The position numbers and the translations under genes are program-made. DNA of 51,782 nucleotides from Collinsella sp. (lineage in GTDB: Bacteria > Actinomycetota > Coriobacteriia > Coriobacteriales > Coriobacteriaceae), in assembly GCA_019414045.1 (NCBI GenBank), contig DXMW01000029.1:1-51782 (forward strand). The letters are read 5' to 3'. Positions 23,577 through 31,567 of this stretch are shown piece by piece. The notes beneath the pieces are model-generated. The model saw only the letters and a program-made list of their open reading frames with translations, searched no databases and was not told the origin of the DNA. How positions within the stretch are numbered: the stretch's first letter is position 1; the number at the start of each line of letters is the position of its first letter.

Positions 23577-26500
23577 ATGCTGGATCTCAGAGATATTTGC
23601 AAAAGGTACGTTACGCAGTCGTTTACGCAGGTAGCGCTCGACAGCGTAAGCCTGTCTTTTCGCGATAACGAGTTTGTAGCCATCCTGGGTCCCTCGGGTT
23701 CGGGTAAAACTACGATGCTCAACGTCATTGGTGGACTCGACCATTTCGATTCTGGCGATCTGCTGATCGATGGCATCTCGACCAAGGACTTCAGCGACCG
23801 CGATTGGGACGCCTATCGTAACAATCGCATCGGCTTTGTGTTCCAGAGCTATAACCTCATTCCGCATCAGACCATTTTGGAAAACGTGGAGCTGGCGCTT
23901 ACGCTCACGGGCGTGGGACATGCCGAGCGCCGCCAGCGTGCGCGTAAGGCGCTCGAGACGGTTGGTCTGGGCGAGCACGTTGACAAACGCCCGAACCAGC
24001 TTTCGGGCGGGCAGATGCAGCGCGTGGCCATTGCCCGCGCCTTGATCAACGACCCCGAGATTGTGCTGGCTGACGAGCCGACCGGCGCCTTGGATTCAAC
24101 GACGTCCGTGCAGGTTATGGATTTGCTCAAGGACGTTGCGCGCGATCGTCTGGTCATCATGGTCACGCACAATCCCGAGCTGGCGTACCAGTACGCTACG
24201 CGCATCGTCAGCCTGGCGGACGGCAAGGTCACCGACGATTCCGACCCCTTTGATGTGGCCACGGTCGCACATCGCGAGGCAAAACCCACGCGCAAAACCT
24301 CGATGAGCTTTATGACGGCGCTGGGGCTTTCTGCCCGAAACCTCATGACCAAGAAGGGCCGTACGGCCATGACTGCCTTTGCAGGTTCGATTGGCATTAT
24401 TGGCATCGCGGCGATTCTGGCGCTCTCCAACGGCGTAAACGGCTACATCAAAAAGGTCGAGGAGGACACGCTCTCAAGCTACCCGCTTACGATTTCCAAA
24501 CAAGATTACGACCTGTCGTCTATGATGGGCGGACAGGGGGGCACGGATGAGGAGGCGTCCAAGGGCGAGGACTCGTCCGATGGCGCTACCGGCGGCAAGG
24601 CTCAGGGGACCGATAAGATCCCTGTGGTCACGGCCGTAAAGGACATGTTCGCAAGTGTTAAATCTAACGATATGACGAGCTTTAAGGCATGGCTTGACGA
24701 CGGCGGCAACGGTATCGACAAAGAGGTCAACGCTATTCAGTATGGTTACGGCGTGACGCCGGTTGTCTATCGTTCGAGTAAGGGCGACGAGAAGCCCGTT
24801 CGCCTTGTTCCCAACGCTATGACCGAGGCCATGAGCGGAGGCGCGAGCTCGGCGGCAACGGTGAGCATGGATTCCATGGGAACGTCGGTCTTTAACGAGA
24901 TGATTGACGACCAGAGCCTGCTCGACAGCCAGTACGATGTCGTTGCCGGCCATTGGCCTACGTCCGCCAACGAGGCCGTGATGGTGCTTTCGAGCCGCGG
25001 AACGGTGGGCGACTACACGCTCTACAGCATCGGCGCGCTGGATATCGATGAGCTCAACGACCTGGTTAACAGTGCCATGACGGCCGACGGCAAGGTCAAG
25101 ACGCCCAAGACCGGCAGCGACTTTACCTACGACGATGCACTGTCCACGACGTTTAAGGTGTTGTCGCCGGCCGATGCCTATCGCAAAAACGAAGAGACCG
25201 GCATGTGGACTGACATGTCTGGCGACGCCGACTTTATGAAAGCCAAGGTTGCCGACGGTATTGACGTGCGCATTGTGGGCGTGGTGCGACCCAACGAGGC
25301 GGCAAACGCGAGCGCATTGTCCCCGGGCATTGCCTATACGCATGCGCTGACTCGCCAGCTTATGGAGCGTGCTGCCGATTCGCAAATCGTGCAGGAGCAG
25401 CTTGCCCACCCCGAGACGGATGTCTTTACGGGCAAGTCTTTCGATGAACTGCAAGGCGAGGCCAAACAGGGCGTGGATTTGGGCAGCATGTTCGGTGTGG
25501 ACGAAGCGGCGCTGAAGAGTGCGTTCTCGTTCGATACGTCGGCGCTCTCGGGTGCGGCCGGCGGTATAGACCTTTCTGGTATCGACTTGTCCGGGCTGGA
25601 CCTTGACCTTTCGGGCGTTGGGAAGGACATCGACTTCAGCGACATCATGGCCAAAGCGCCGGCCCCAGATTTCTCGGGCATCTTTGACGGTCTGGAACTC
25701 ACGCCCGAGCAGATGCAGCAGGTAGGAACGCTTGCCAACCAGCTGTTTGAGGGCTTTCTGCAGTCTGATCAGTTTAAGGCGCTGTCGCCCGAAGATCTTA
25801 AGGACGCGTCAAAGCTTGCTGCCGCATTCTCGGCGTATCTTGAGAATGATGCCGCAGCCCAGCAATGCCTGGCTCAGCTCAAGGCGTTGGGCGGCGATGC
25901 CTTGGCCGAGCGTCTGCAGCAGGTGATGGGCGACTATGTGCAAAAGCAGCTGGCTCCGTATCTGCAGCAGTCTATGGATCAGGTGATGAGGGCAATCAGC
26001 GAGCAGATTGCGACGACGGTATCAACTCAGCTCAAGGCGGGTGCGGCAGGTCTTATGGACCAAATGGCGACGCAGATGTCTTCGAGTTTTGCCAACTTGG
26101 CGAGCGCCATGCGCGTGGATGCGAGCGCCTTTGCTCGTGCCATCCACTTCAATATGGATGCCGAGGATCTGAGTTCGCTCATGATGAGCTATGCCAAGGC
26201 ATCAAAGCTCACCTACGAAAACAATCTGACCACGTTGGGTTATGCGGACGAGGCGGACCCCATCTCGGTTAAGATTTTCCCGCGCGACTTTGAGGCCAAG
26301 GAGCGCGTGCTCGATCACATCGATGCGTACAACAAGCAGGTCAAAGACGCGGGTCACGATGAGCGGGCAATCTCGTACACCGACTACATGGGTATCATCA
26401 TGGGCTCGGTGACCGACATCGTGAACACCATCAGTTTGGTGCTCATCGCATTCGTGAGTATCAGTTTGGTGGTGAGCTCCATCATGATCGGCATCATCAC

Positions 26501-26831
26501 CTACATCAGCGTACTGGAGCGCAAAAAGGAGATTGGCATCCTGCGCGCGATCGGCGCGTCCAAGCGCAACGTGGCCAACGTATTCAATGCCGAGACCTTT
26601 ATCGAAGGTCTCATTGCCGGTGTCTTTGCCATTGTCGTCGTGGTTGCCGTGAGCTTTCCGGTTAACGCCTGGGCACTTGCTGCCAAGCAGGTGCCCAATC
26701 TGATGAGTCTGCCCGTGCAGGATGCGCTGGCGCTCATTGCAGTTTCGGTGCTGTTGACGGTTGTTGCCGGCCTGCTGCCGGCCCGCAGCGCATCCAAGAA
26801 GGATCCCGTGGAGGCCCTACGCTCCGAATAA
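23577..26831 (+). CDS. MacB/FtsX-type ABC protein (ATPase fused to permease) with giant extracellular domain
   Basis: A 1084-residue fusion. Residues 1-230 are a LolD/MacB-class ATPase: Walker A GPSGSGKT, Q-loop FVFQSYNLIP, signature LSGGQMQRVAIARAL, Walker B IVLADEPTGALD, H-loop VTHN. A first membrane helix near residue 265 is followed by about 640 residues outside the cell, then the FtsX core of three helices (ISLVLIAFVSISLVVSSIMI; VFAIVVVVAVSFP; a final span) with the typical ERKKEIGILRAIGASKRNV. The extracellular part includes a repeated motif (DLSGIDLSGLDLDLSGVG) and long helical segments. ATG 23577 follows AGAGAGG. Such single-chain transporters in gut Actinobacteria are linked to lipid or peptide export or mechanotransmission; the substrate is unknown. 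Confidence 0.9.
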   Translation: MLDLRDICKRYVTQSFTQVALDSVSLSFRDNEFVAILGPSGSGKTTMLNVIGGLDHFDSGDLLIDGISTKDFSDRDWDAYRNNRIGFVFQSYNLIPHQTILENVELALTLTGVGHAERRQRARKALETVGLGEHVDKRPNQLSGGQMQRVAIARALINDPEIVLADEPTGALDSTTSVQVMDLLKDVARDRLVIMVTHNPELAYQYATRIVSLADGKVTDDSDPFDVATVAHREAKPTRKTSMSFMTALGLSARNLMTKKGRTAMTAFAGSIGIIGIAAILALSNGVNGYIKKVEEDTLSSYPLTISKQDYDLSSMMGGQGGTDEEASKGEDSSDGATGGKAQGTDKIPVVTAVKDMFASVKSNDMTSFKAWLDDGGNGIDKEVNAIQYGYGVTPVVYRSSKGDEKPVRLVPNAMTEAMSGGASSAATVSMDSMGTSVFNEMIDDQSLLDSQYDVVAGHWPTSANEAVMVLSSRGTVGDYTLYSIGALDIDELNDLVNSAMTADGKVKTPKTGSDFTYDDALSTTFKVLSPADAYRKNEETGMWTDMSGDADFMKAKVADGIDVRIVGVVRPNEAANASALSPGIAYTHALTRQLMERAADSQIVQEQLAHPETDVFTGKSFDELQGEAKQGVDLGSMFGVDEAALKSAFSFDTSALSGAAGGIDLSGIDLSGLDLDLSGVGKDIDFSDIMAKAPAPDFSGIFDGLELTPEQMQQVGTLANQLFEGFLQSDQFKALSPEDLKDASKLAAAFSAYLENDAAAQQCLAQLKALGGDALAERLQQVMGDYVQKQLAPYLQQSMDQVMRAISEQIATTVSTQLKAGAAGLMDQMATQMSSSFANLASAMRVDASAFARAIHFNMDAEDLSSLMMSYAKASKLTYENNLTTLGYADEADPISVKIFPRDFEAKERVLDHIDAYNKQVKDAGHDERAISYTDYMGIIMGSVTDIVNTISLVLIAFVSISLVVSSIMIGIITYISVLERKKEIGILRAIGASKRNVANVFNAETFIEGLIAGVFAIVVVVAVSFPVNAWALAAKQVPNLMSLPVQDALALIAVSVLLTVVAGLLPARSASKKDPVEALRSE

Positions 26832-26862
26832 TGTGACAAAGGGACAGCCCCTTTGTCACATT
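26830..26862. repeat. GTGACAAAGGG palindromic repeat, copy 2
   Basis: Hairpin AATGTGACAAAGGG-ACAG-CCCCTTTGTCACATT whose first bases are part of the ABC gene's TAA stop codon. Near-perfect stem of 14 bp. Confidence 0.85.
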
Positions 26863-26867
26863 GGATG

Positions 26868-26907
26868 AAAAGGCGCGGGAAGGGGGGTGGCCCTTCCCGC
26901 GCCTTTT
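26868..26907. terminator. bidirectional rho-independent terminator
   Basis: Seventeen-base arms AAAAGGCGCGGGAAGGG / CCCTTCCCGCGCCTTTT around a 6-base loop, between the ABC gene and the convergent membrane-protein gene whose stop it touches. The A and T ends let it work in both directions. Confidence 0.93.
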
Positions 26908-28039
26908 AGTTTGTTTTGCCCATCAACGTGATACGGATGCTTGGATGGGTGTACTCGTCAAACTCGTCCTCGGGATCCGTATCAAACGAGTAATACACCT
27001 TGATGGGGTCGTCACTCGTCCTGATAGAGATTCTCTCGTAGAGTGAGCCGTTCAAAAATGCCTGCCTAAACTCTTCGGGGAGTTTCTGCGGTGCCAAGAG
27101 CTCGGGGCTCACCGTCTTGACGTCTACGGTTTGGACGGCAGAGAACAGCTCGTCAAGGTCGCGCTCGATGCGGGCGAGGTTGTCCTCAAGGCTCGCGCTG
27201 GGGTCGACCTCTGCCGCGTAGCTCACTTCCTTGAGTGTCCCCTTGTTGTCAAAGTCCAGATAGGTATAGGTCTTCTGGGTATCGGAGTCGCCGTCGTGAA
27301 GGTAGCCGCGGACGTGATAGCCGTAATCTTGATATCGCTCGTAAGGGTCATCGGCGGACACGTACTCGCATGCGGGTTCTAGCGTCTTGCGGGCGATGGC
27401 GATCTGCTCGGCTGCGGCCGCGGCGTTCTGTTGCATCTCGATGTTTCCCTGCGCCAGCTGCGGGATATAGGCACCGCACACGATTGCGAGGGGCAGTGCC
27501 ACAAGCGCGACGATCCACTTTTTTGCACGGGGGATAGGCATGCCACAGGCCTCTGCCATGGCCTTTGCGTTGGCAAAGCTTTCGGCAAGCACGTCTGCCG
27601 CGGTGGCGACGGCGCCTACGGCAGCGGCGACTTCTGCCGCGCCGCCCAGGTTGCGTGCGGTCTCGTTGTCGCTGTTCTTGAGCAGGCGCGCGGCGGCCTG
27701 CGTACCGATAACACCTGCGATTTGTGCCGAGCGGTCTTTCTCAGCCTGCTCGACGACGAGTCGGTGCTGCATTTCTTTCCACTGCTTGCCGCGCATGCCA
27801 AAGCGCGGCGCGAGCGCGCAGTAGCAGAAGATGGCGAGCTCGACGGCGGTGAGCGCCAAGGCGGTCATCATGCCCGTCTCCTGGAAGCTTTCATGATGGA
27901 AGACGATATCGTCAATCATTTCGAAGGGAATGATCAAAAAAGGCAGCACAAACGCCATGGCAAGCGCCGCGCCGGCAACCTTGGGACAGATGCAGTATCG
28001 CTGGATGCGCTTGCGTTCTTGTTCGGAAAGTGTAGCCAT
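26906..28039 (-). CDS. membrane protein of unknown function
   Basis: A 377-residue protein from ATG 28039 (AAGGAG 5 bases upstream). Predicted spans: residues about 20-40 (GAALAMAFVLPFLIIPF), 55-75 (TALALTAVELAIFCYCALAP) and 170-190 (WIVALVALPLAIVCGAYIP). Between spans 2 and 3 is an alanine-rich cytoplasmic helical region (GGAAEVAAAVGAVATAADVL). The C-terminal 190 residues lie outside, with a coiled-coil start (NAAAAAEQIAIARKTLE) and acidic beta-rich sequence. No known domain was recognised. It forms a leftward pair with the DUF3592 protein 60 bases upstream; both may act in the envelope. Confidence 0.75.
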   Translation of the reverse strand: MATLSEQERKRIQRYCICPKVAGAALAMAFVLPFLIIPFEMIDDIVFHHESFQETGMMTALALTAVELAIFCYCALAPRFGMRGKQWKEMQHRLVVEQAEKDRSAQIAGVIGTQAAARLLKNSDNETARNLGGAAEVAAAVGAVATAADVLAESFANAKAMAEACGMPIPRAKKWIVALVALPLAIVCGAYIPQLAQGNIEMQQNAAAAAEQIAIARKTLEPACEYVSADDPYERYQDYGYHVRGYLHDGDSDTQKTYTYLDFDNKGTLKEVSYAAEVDPSASLEDNLARIERDLDELFSAVQTVDVKTVSPELLAPQKLPEEFRQAFLNGSLYERISIRTSDDPIKVYYSFDTDPEDEFDEYTHPSIRITLMGKTN

Positions 28040-28102
28040 AGCTGCTCCTTGGTGTCGTGGCGGTCGTTGCGGCGCGCAGGGCGCGGGGCGCATCAGTTTG
28101 AG

Positions 28103-28630
28103 CTAGCGCTGGATAAGAAAATAGAGCAAGATGCCCGTTGCGATGAGCAGAAAGCCTGCGATGTTAAACATCAGCGTGGCAAAGTTGCCCACGATGGGGC
28201 GTTCGACATAGCTTTTGCCTGGGTTGCTGGGGTTGTAGTACACGGTCATTTGGCTACCGAGGGGCCAAAGCTGCTCCGCGAGGGTGTCTAGGCGGGCGAT
28301 GGGCCCCGTCTGTACGTGCAGCCAGCCCTTGGGGTCTTCGTAGGCGGCGGCTTGCGCGCGGATGGGGAGCCCCGACAAGCTTTTGGTCTTTATGCCGCGG
28401 AATTGTTTTGTCGCGCGGTATTGCGTGCCGTTGACGGTGTATTCCAAAACGGGATACATCCTGCCTTCGCCCATAAAGCGATGGTCGATGACCGTTCCCA
28501 TGGTCACGGCGGTGCAGGTCTTGGCTTTCTTGCGGGCGGCGGCCTTCATGAGCATGCCCGCTCCTATAAGCAGGATGCCGATGCCCCCAACCAAGATGAG
28601 CGCGAGCAGGGATATCTGCGACGTGGTCAC
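28103..28630 (-). CDS. DUF3592-type membrane protein
   Basis: A 175-residue protein with spans at both ends, residues about 7-29 (SLLALILVGGIGILLIGAGM) and 150-172 (MFNIAGFLLIATGILLYFLI), and a beta-rich domain between them containing TMGTVIDHRF, PVLEYTVNGTQY and MTVYYNPSNPGKSYVE. The YNPxNP motif near the second span is the hallmark of the DUF3592 family, whose role is unknown. A run of ten G bases lies about 73 bases upstream of its start. Followed 63 bases later by the unknown membrane protein. Confidence 0.82.
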   Translation of the reverse strand: MTTSQISLLALILVGGIGILLIGAGMLMKAAARKKAKTCTAVTMGTVIDHRFMGEGRMYPVLEYTVNGTQYRATKQFRGIKTKSLSGLPIRAQAAAYEDPKGWLHVQTGPIARLDTLAEQLWPLGSQMTVYYNPSNPGKSYVERPIVGNFATLMFNIAGFLLIATGILLYFLIQR

Positions 28631-28702
28631 GGCGTTCTCCTTTGGCGCGATACCGTCATATGTGACCCAGTATAGAGAATCCCGCCATCGATGAGCTATT
28701 GC

Positions 28703-28712
28703 GGGGGGGGGG
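28703..28712. repeat. homopolymeric G10 tract
   Basis: Ten consecutive G on the plus strand (C10 upstream of the leftward DUF3592 gene). Such tracts are slippage-prone; its promoter-proximal position could alter spacing. Confidence 0.8.
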
Positions 28713-28721
28713 TCAATTCTG

Positions 28722-28752
28722 AATGTGACAAATGGACTGTTCCTTTGTCACA
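28722..28752. repeat. GTGACAAAGGG palindromic repeat, copy 3
   Basis: AATGTGACAAATGGA-CTGT-TCCTTTGTCACAT, an imperfect copy lying in the non-coding stretch 28631-29163. Confidence 0.75.
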
Positions 28753-28768
28753 TCGGGGACTGCGGAAT

Positions 28769-28952
28769 CGAGGTCTAATACTTTTCCCGAGAAGTGAACG
28801 AGTGAAAACGGACTCCCGAAGCATCGACACTTTTGGCGTGCAATTTCCTGCGGTTTTGCCAGTCAAATCCTGCGGTTTTGACGCCTAAAAATGTCAATGC
28901 TTCGGGGGTCCAAATACAGCCGTTCACTTCTCGGGAAAAGTATTAGACCTCG
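28769..28952. repeat. 184-bp long inverted repeat element
   Basis: Outer arms 28769-28800 and 28921-28952 are perfect 32-bp complements (beginning CGAGGTCTAATACTTTTCCC). Further inside, GACTCCCGAAGCATCGACAC near 28811-28830 pairs with the 28883-28911 region with a few mismatches and one gap. The centre holds a direct repeat of CCTGCGGTTTTG (near 28848 and 28869). RNA from either strand would fold into one very long hairpin. No open frame or transposase is associated. Sequence 28953-29007 and 29035-29118 shows nothing recognisable. Confidence 0.85.
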
Positions 28953-29007
28953 AAATATGGGCGGCGTTCGCGAACGGCAACTAGCTTGCGTCCGGTAGCC
29001 GGCACTT

Positions 29008-29034
29008 GGGGCAAAGGGACTGCCCTTTTGCCCC
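29008..29034. repeat. palindromic repeat, variant copy 4
   Basis: GGGGCAAAGGGA-CTG-CCCTTTTGCCCC. Same AAAGGGACTG-CCCTTT core as the GTGACAAAGGG family but with different outer bases, paired compensatorily. Confidence 0.7.
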
Positions 29035-29118
29035 TTCACCATTGCATCGTATCTGGTGTGGAAAAAATATCGCCTGCGTTCTCGCGCCTGCGAAGAGTTC
29101 CTGAACCGCTTGAATGGG

Positions 29119-29149
29119 ATGTGACAAAGGGACTGTCCCTTTGTCACAT
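29119..29149. repeat. GTGACAAAGGG palindromic repeat, copy 5
   Basis: Perfect hairpin ATGTGACAAAGGGAC/GTCCCTTTGTCACAT, only 14 bases before the Dus start codon, where it would sit in or near the mRNA leader. Confidence 0.9.
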
Positions 29150-29163
29150 TGATTTGAGAGTGG

Positions 29164-30126
29164 ATGTTGATGAATTTATCGCTGGCCCCTATGGAGGGGA
29201 TTACCGGGCATGTGTTCCGTCGCGTGCATGCGGAGTGCTTTGGCGCGCTCGATTGTTATTACACGCCGTTTTTGCCGCCGCCGCGGGTGGGCAACCGCTT
29301 TGGTGGCAAGGCGTTTAAAGAGGTCGATCCTGCCAATAACCAGGGGCTTAACGTAGTACCTCAGCTGATGTCCAAGAATGCGGACGAGTTTGTGTGGGCG
29401 GCGCAGGTGCTCGCCGAGATGGGGTACCGCGAGGTCAATCTCAACCTTGGCTGCCCCTCGGGTACGGTTGTTGCCAAAGGCAAGGGTTCGGGCTTTCTGC
29501 GCAACCTGGATGAGCTCGAGGTGTTCTTGAGCGACGTGTGCGAACGCTCACCCTTGCCGGTGTCGGTCAAGACCAGGCTGGGGTTGGAAAGCGATGACGA
29601 GTACGAACGCGTGCTCGACCTCTATTGCCGCATGCCGCTGGCAGAGCTGATCGTGCATCCGCGCGTGCAAAAGGACCGTTATACGGGCTCGCCGCGTAAA
29701 GAGTTTTACGGCGAGACGTTGGAGCGGGCGCCGTTTCCCGTGGCCTATAACGGCGACATCTTTGATCTTGAGGACATGGATGCGCTGGTGGGGGCCTATC
29801 CCGGAACACGCCACGTAATGTTGGGGCGCGGCTTGCTCGCGAACCCCGCGCTGGCTCGCATGGTTAAGGGCGGCCCTGCTGCCACGGCCGCTGAGCTGCA
29901 GCGCTTCCACGACATGCTGTTTGCGGCCTATGCGGACGAGATTGGGGACAACGCGGTCTTTCGCATGAAGGAGTGGTGGTTCTACGCCAAATGCGCCTTC
30001 GCCGATCCCGCGACCGTTCACAAGCTCGTTCGCAAGACCAAAAAGGTCGATGAATACCGCGCTGCTGTCGAGCGCGTCTTTCGCGAGCAGCCGCTTGCGC
30101 CTGTTGCCCGCTTTTGTGGCTACTAG
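29164..30126 (+). CDS. tRNA-dihydrouridine synthase family protein
   Basis: A 320-residue FMN enzyme that reduces specific uridines of tRNA to dihydrouridine. The N-terminal LAPMEGITGHVFR is the Dus signature; VNLNLGCPSGTVVAKGKGSGFL contains the family Cys loop (normally NxGCP...), and VKTRLGLES, LIVHPRVQKDRY and NGDIFD are the TIM-barrel FMN and RNA-binding motifs. Compared with standard Dus, the general-acid Cys position should be checked: the loop here reads GTVVAKGKGSGFLRN, with Gly/Ser where Cys-Gly is common. A start at 29164 or at the ATG 29170 is possible. The gene stands alone between palindromic repeats. Confidence 0.88.
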   Translation: MLMNLSLAPMEGITGHVFRRVHAECFGALDCYYTPFLPPPRVGNRFGGKAFKEVDPANNQGLNVVPQLMSKNADEFVWAAQVLAEMGYREVNLNLGCPSGTVVAKGKGSGFLRNLDELEVFLSDVCERSPLPVSVKTRLGLESDDEYERVLDLYCRMPLAELIVHPRVQKDRYTGSPRKEFYGETLERAPFPVAYNGDIFDLEDMDALVGAYPGTRHVMLGRGLLANPALARMVKGGPAATAAELQRFHDMLFAAYADEIGDNAVFRMKEWWFYAKCAFADPATVHKLVRKTKKVDEYRAAVERVFREQPLAPVARFCGY

Positions 30127-30179
30127 TCGTTGGGGACGTTCTTTAACGACTAGTCATTCAAGAACGTCCCCAATGACTA
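30124..30179. repeat. TTGGGGACGTTCTT palindrome, copy 1
   Basis: 20-base arms TAGTCGTTGGGGACGTTCTT / AAGAACGTCCCCAATGACTA with one mismatch; the first three bases are the Dus stop codon. Same element as at 37138-37193. Confidence 0.88.
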
Positions 30180-30190
30180 GATTGAAAAGC

Positions 30191-30245
30191 TGTACGTCAG
30201 CATCCAAAGATGTCGGAAAATGTCGACTTTGGATGCTGGCGTACA
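30191..30245. terminator. long hairpin between convergent dus and glutaredoxin genes
   Basis: 19-base arms TGTACGTCAGCATCCAAAG / CTTTGGATGCTGGCGTACA with one mismatch, loop 17 bases. Followed by GTTT only. It may terminate transcription from either side or be another repeat family. Confidence 0.55.
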
Positions 30246-30300
30246 TGTTTGGTTCGTATGGGTTCGGCTCGGTTGGCGCGAACTGGCCGCAGTGCGCGTG

Positions 30301-30546
30301 CTAGAGCAGGTTCTTCTGCACCCACGCGATGATGTCGCTCGACTCGTAGAGCGGTTTACCGTCGATGAACAGGCAGGGAACCTGGCGCTTTCCGCCGACG
30401 GCGATGAGTGTCTGCTCGGCATCGGGGTCGGTCGAGATATTGCGCTCGGGGATGGTCACGCCGTTATCGGCCAAAAAGCGCTTGACCTTTATGCAATACG
30501 GGCAGCCGGTCATAACGTAGAGCACGAGTTCGTGATCAGTAGCCAT
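30301..30546 (-). CDS. glutaredoxin-like protein
   Basis: An 81-residue thioredoxin-fold protein with the classical active site TGCPYCIKVKRFL (Cys15/Cys18) and cis-Pro motif RQVPCLFIDGKPLYESSDII, full glutaredoxin length. It reduces disulfides or glutathione/low-molecular-weight thiol adducts in the cytoplasm. ATG at 30546 is the natural start. An extra Cys follows the cis-Pro (VPCLF). The next gene upstream is an HTH/TipAS regulator on the same strand, 52 bases away, so they may be co-transcribed. Confidence 0.92.
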   Translation of the reverse strand: MATDHELVLYVMTGCPYCIKVKRFLADNGVTIPERNISTDPDAEQTLIAVGGKRQVPCLFIDGKPLYESSDIIAWVQKNLL

Positions 30547-30598
30547 GGTGTCTCCAATCGGTTGAGGTTTCGGTTGAGATACCCAAAGCCGCCGCAGT

Positions 30599-31426
30599 CT
30601 ATGCGCGATCCATTGATGACTCGATGGCATGGACCAGAAACGCCGTGGCTCCGGTGCCGCAGGGCTTGTCGTAGTAGTCGATAAAGCGCTGATCGGCAAG
30701 ATAGCCGTGGGCGAGGCCCAGGTATGCTTCGTCTTGGGGCTCGTGTCCCCAGTTAAGGCCAATCCATCGACGGTGCATTGCTACAAGCTTGCGGGCCTCG
30801 CTGCCTTCCGGTTCGCCATCGCCCATGGCAATCGAGAGCTGGCCCAGAACAGCGCGTTCAAGTTCCTTCATGTCGTTCCATGTCTCGGGGTCCATGCCCA
30901 GCAGTGCCTCGTTTGCTGCATCGATAGCCTCGTCGCCATAGCGCGCCCGCGCCTCGGCGCCGAAGCGCTCCTCGTTTTCCTGCACGGCGCGCCAGCGCTC
31001 CAGCTGCGGCAAGACGGCACCCATGAGTGAGACGGCCTCGTCGAGCGACATGCCGGTGTTTTGTGCCAGGCGCGGGGCACAATCCTCGATCATTGCCTCC
31101 ATCGTGGTGTCGTAGGTGTACTTGCCGTGCTCGTAGCACCACTTGCAGTAATGGTCGGTCGTGGCGCCCGTGGCGTCGGTGCCGCAGTCGTTGGGCGTGA
31201 GTATCATGCCGCAGCTCTGACAATAGTGCTCGGGCATTTCGAGCAGGTGGGACAGCGGTTCTCCGGTTATGGCGGCAATGAGCTTCATCATGTCGATGCC
31301 CGGTGTGACTTCGCCGCGTTCCCAACGGCTGACGGCTTGGCGTGTGACGAAGAGCTTGGCGGCGAGTTGCTCTTGGGTAAGATGATGGGCGCGACGGACA
31401 GCAATGAGCTTTTCTGCGAAGGCCAT
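30599..31426 (-). CDS. HTH regulator with zinc ribbon and TipAS-like domain
   Basis: A 275-residue three-part protein starting at ATG 31426 (AAAGGAGC upstream). Residues 5-60 are an Xre HTH (RRAHHLTQEQLAAKLFVTRQ, then AVSRWERGEVTPG). Residues about 68-105 are a putative zinc ribbon with CQSCG and CKWCYEHG pairs. The C-terminal 130 residues are a TipAS-like four-helix domain with ERFGAEARARYGDEAI and HRRWIGLNWGHEPQDEAYLG, which in MerR-type TipA proteins binds thiopeptide antibiotics. The combination suggests ligand-controlled transcription; ligand and target are unknown. Confidence 0.85.
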   Translation of the reverse strand: MAFAEKLIAVRRAHHLTQEQLAAKLFVTRQAVSRWERGEVTPGIDMMKLIAAITGEPLSHLLEMPEHYCQSCGMILTPNDCGTDATGATTDHYCKWCYEHGKYTYDTTMEAMIEDCAPRLAQNTGMSLDEAVSLMGAVLPQLERWRAVQENEERFGAEARARYGDEAIDAANEALLGMDPETWNDMKELERAVLGQLSIAMGDGEPEGSEARKLVAMHRRWIGLNWGHEPQDEAYLGLAHGYLADQRFIDYYDKPCGTGATAFLVHAIESSMDRA

Positions 31427-31554
31427 AACGGCTCCTTTCTGCTGGTTGTTGGCTTTAAGCATACGCGGCGGCAGGTGCCCTTCCAAGCAACCGTTGGTTG
31501 CGCGACGGGGGCTGCGGCGAAGAATTGCGTACAACGTCCCACGCCTCCATGCCG

Positions 31555-31560
31555 TACAAT
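31555..31560 (+). promoter_or_regulatory. -10 box placing a leaderless start on trmO
   Basis: TACAAT ends 7 bases before the ATG at 31568, so transcription would start at or next to the initiation codon. No ribosome site precedes that ATG. The earlier in-frame ATG at 31559 overlaps the -10 box and is unlikely to be used. Confidence 0.55.
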
Positions 31561-31567
31561 GACCGGC

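Noticed and set aside
28863..29147. Small open frames over the long inverted repeat
   Set aside because: The similar peptides read from both strands arise only because the DNA is an inverted repeat; no ribosome site and no homology.
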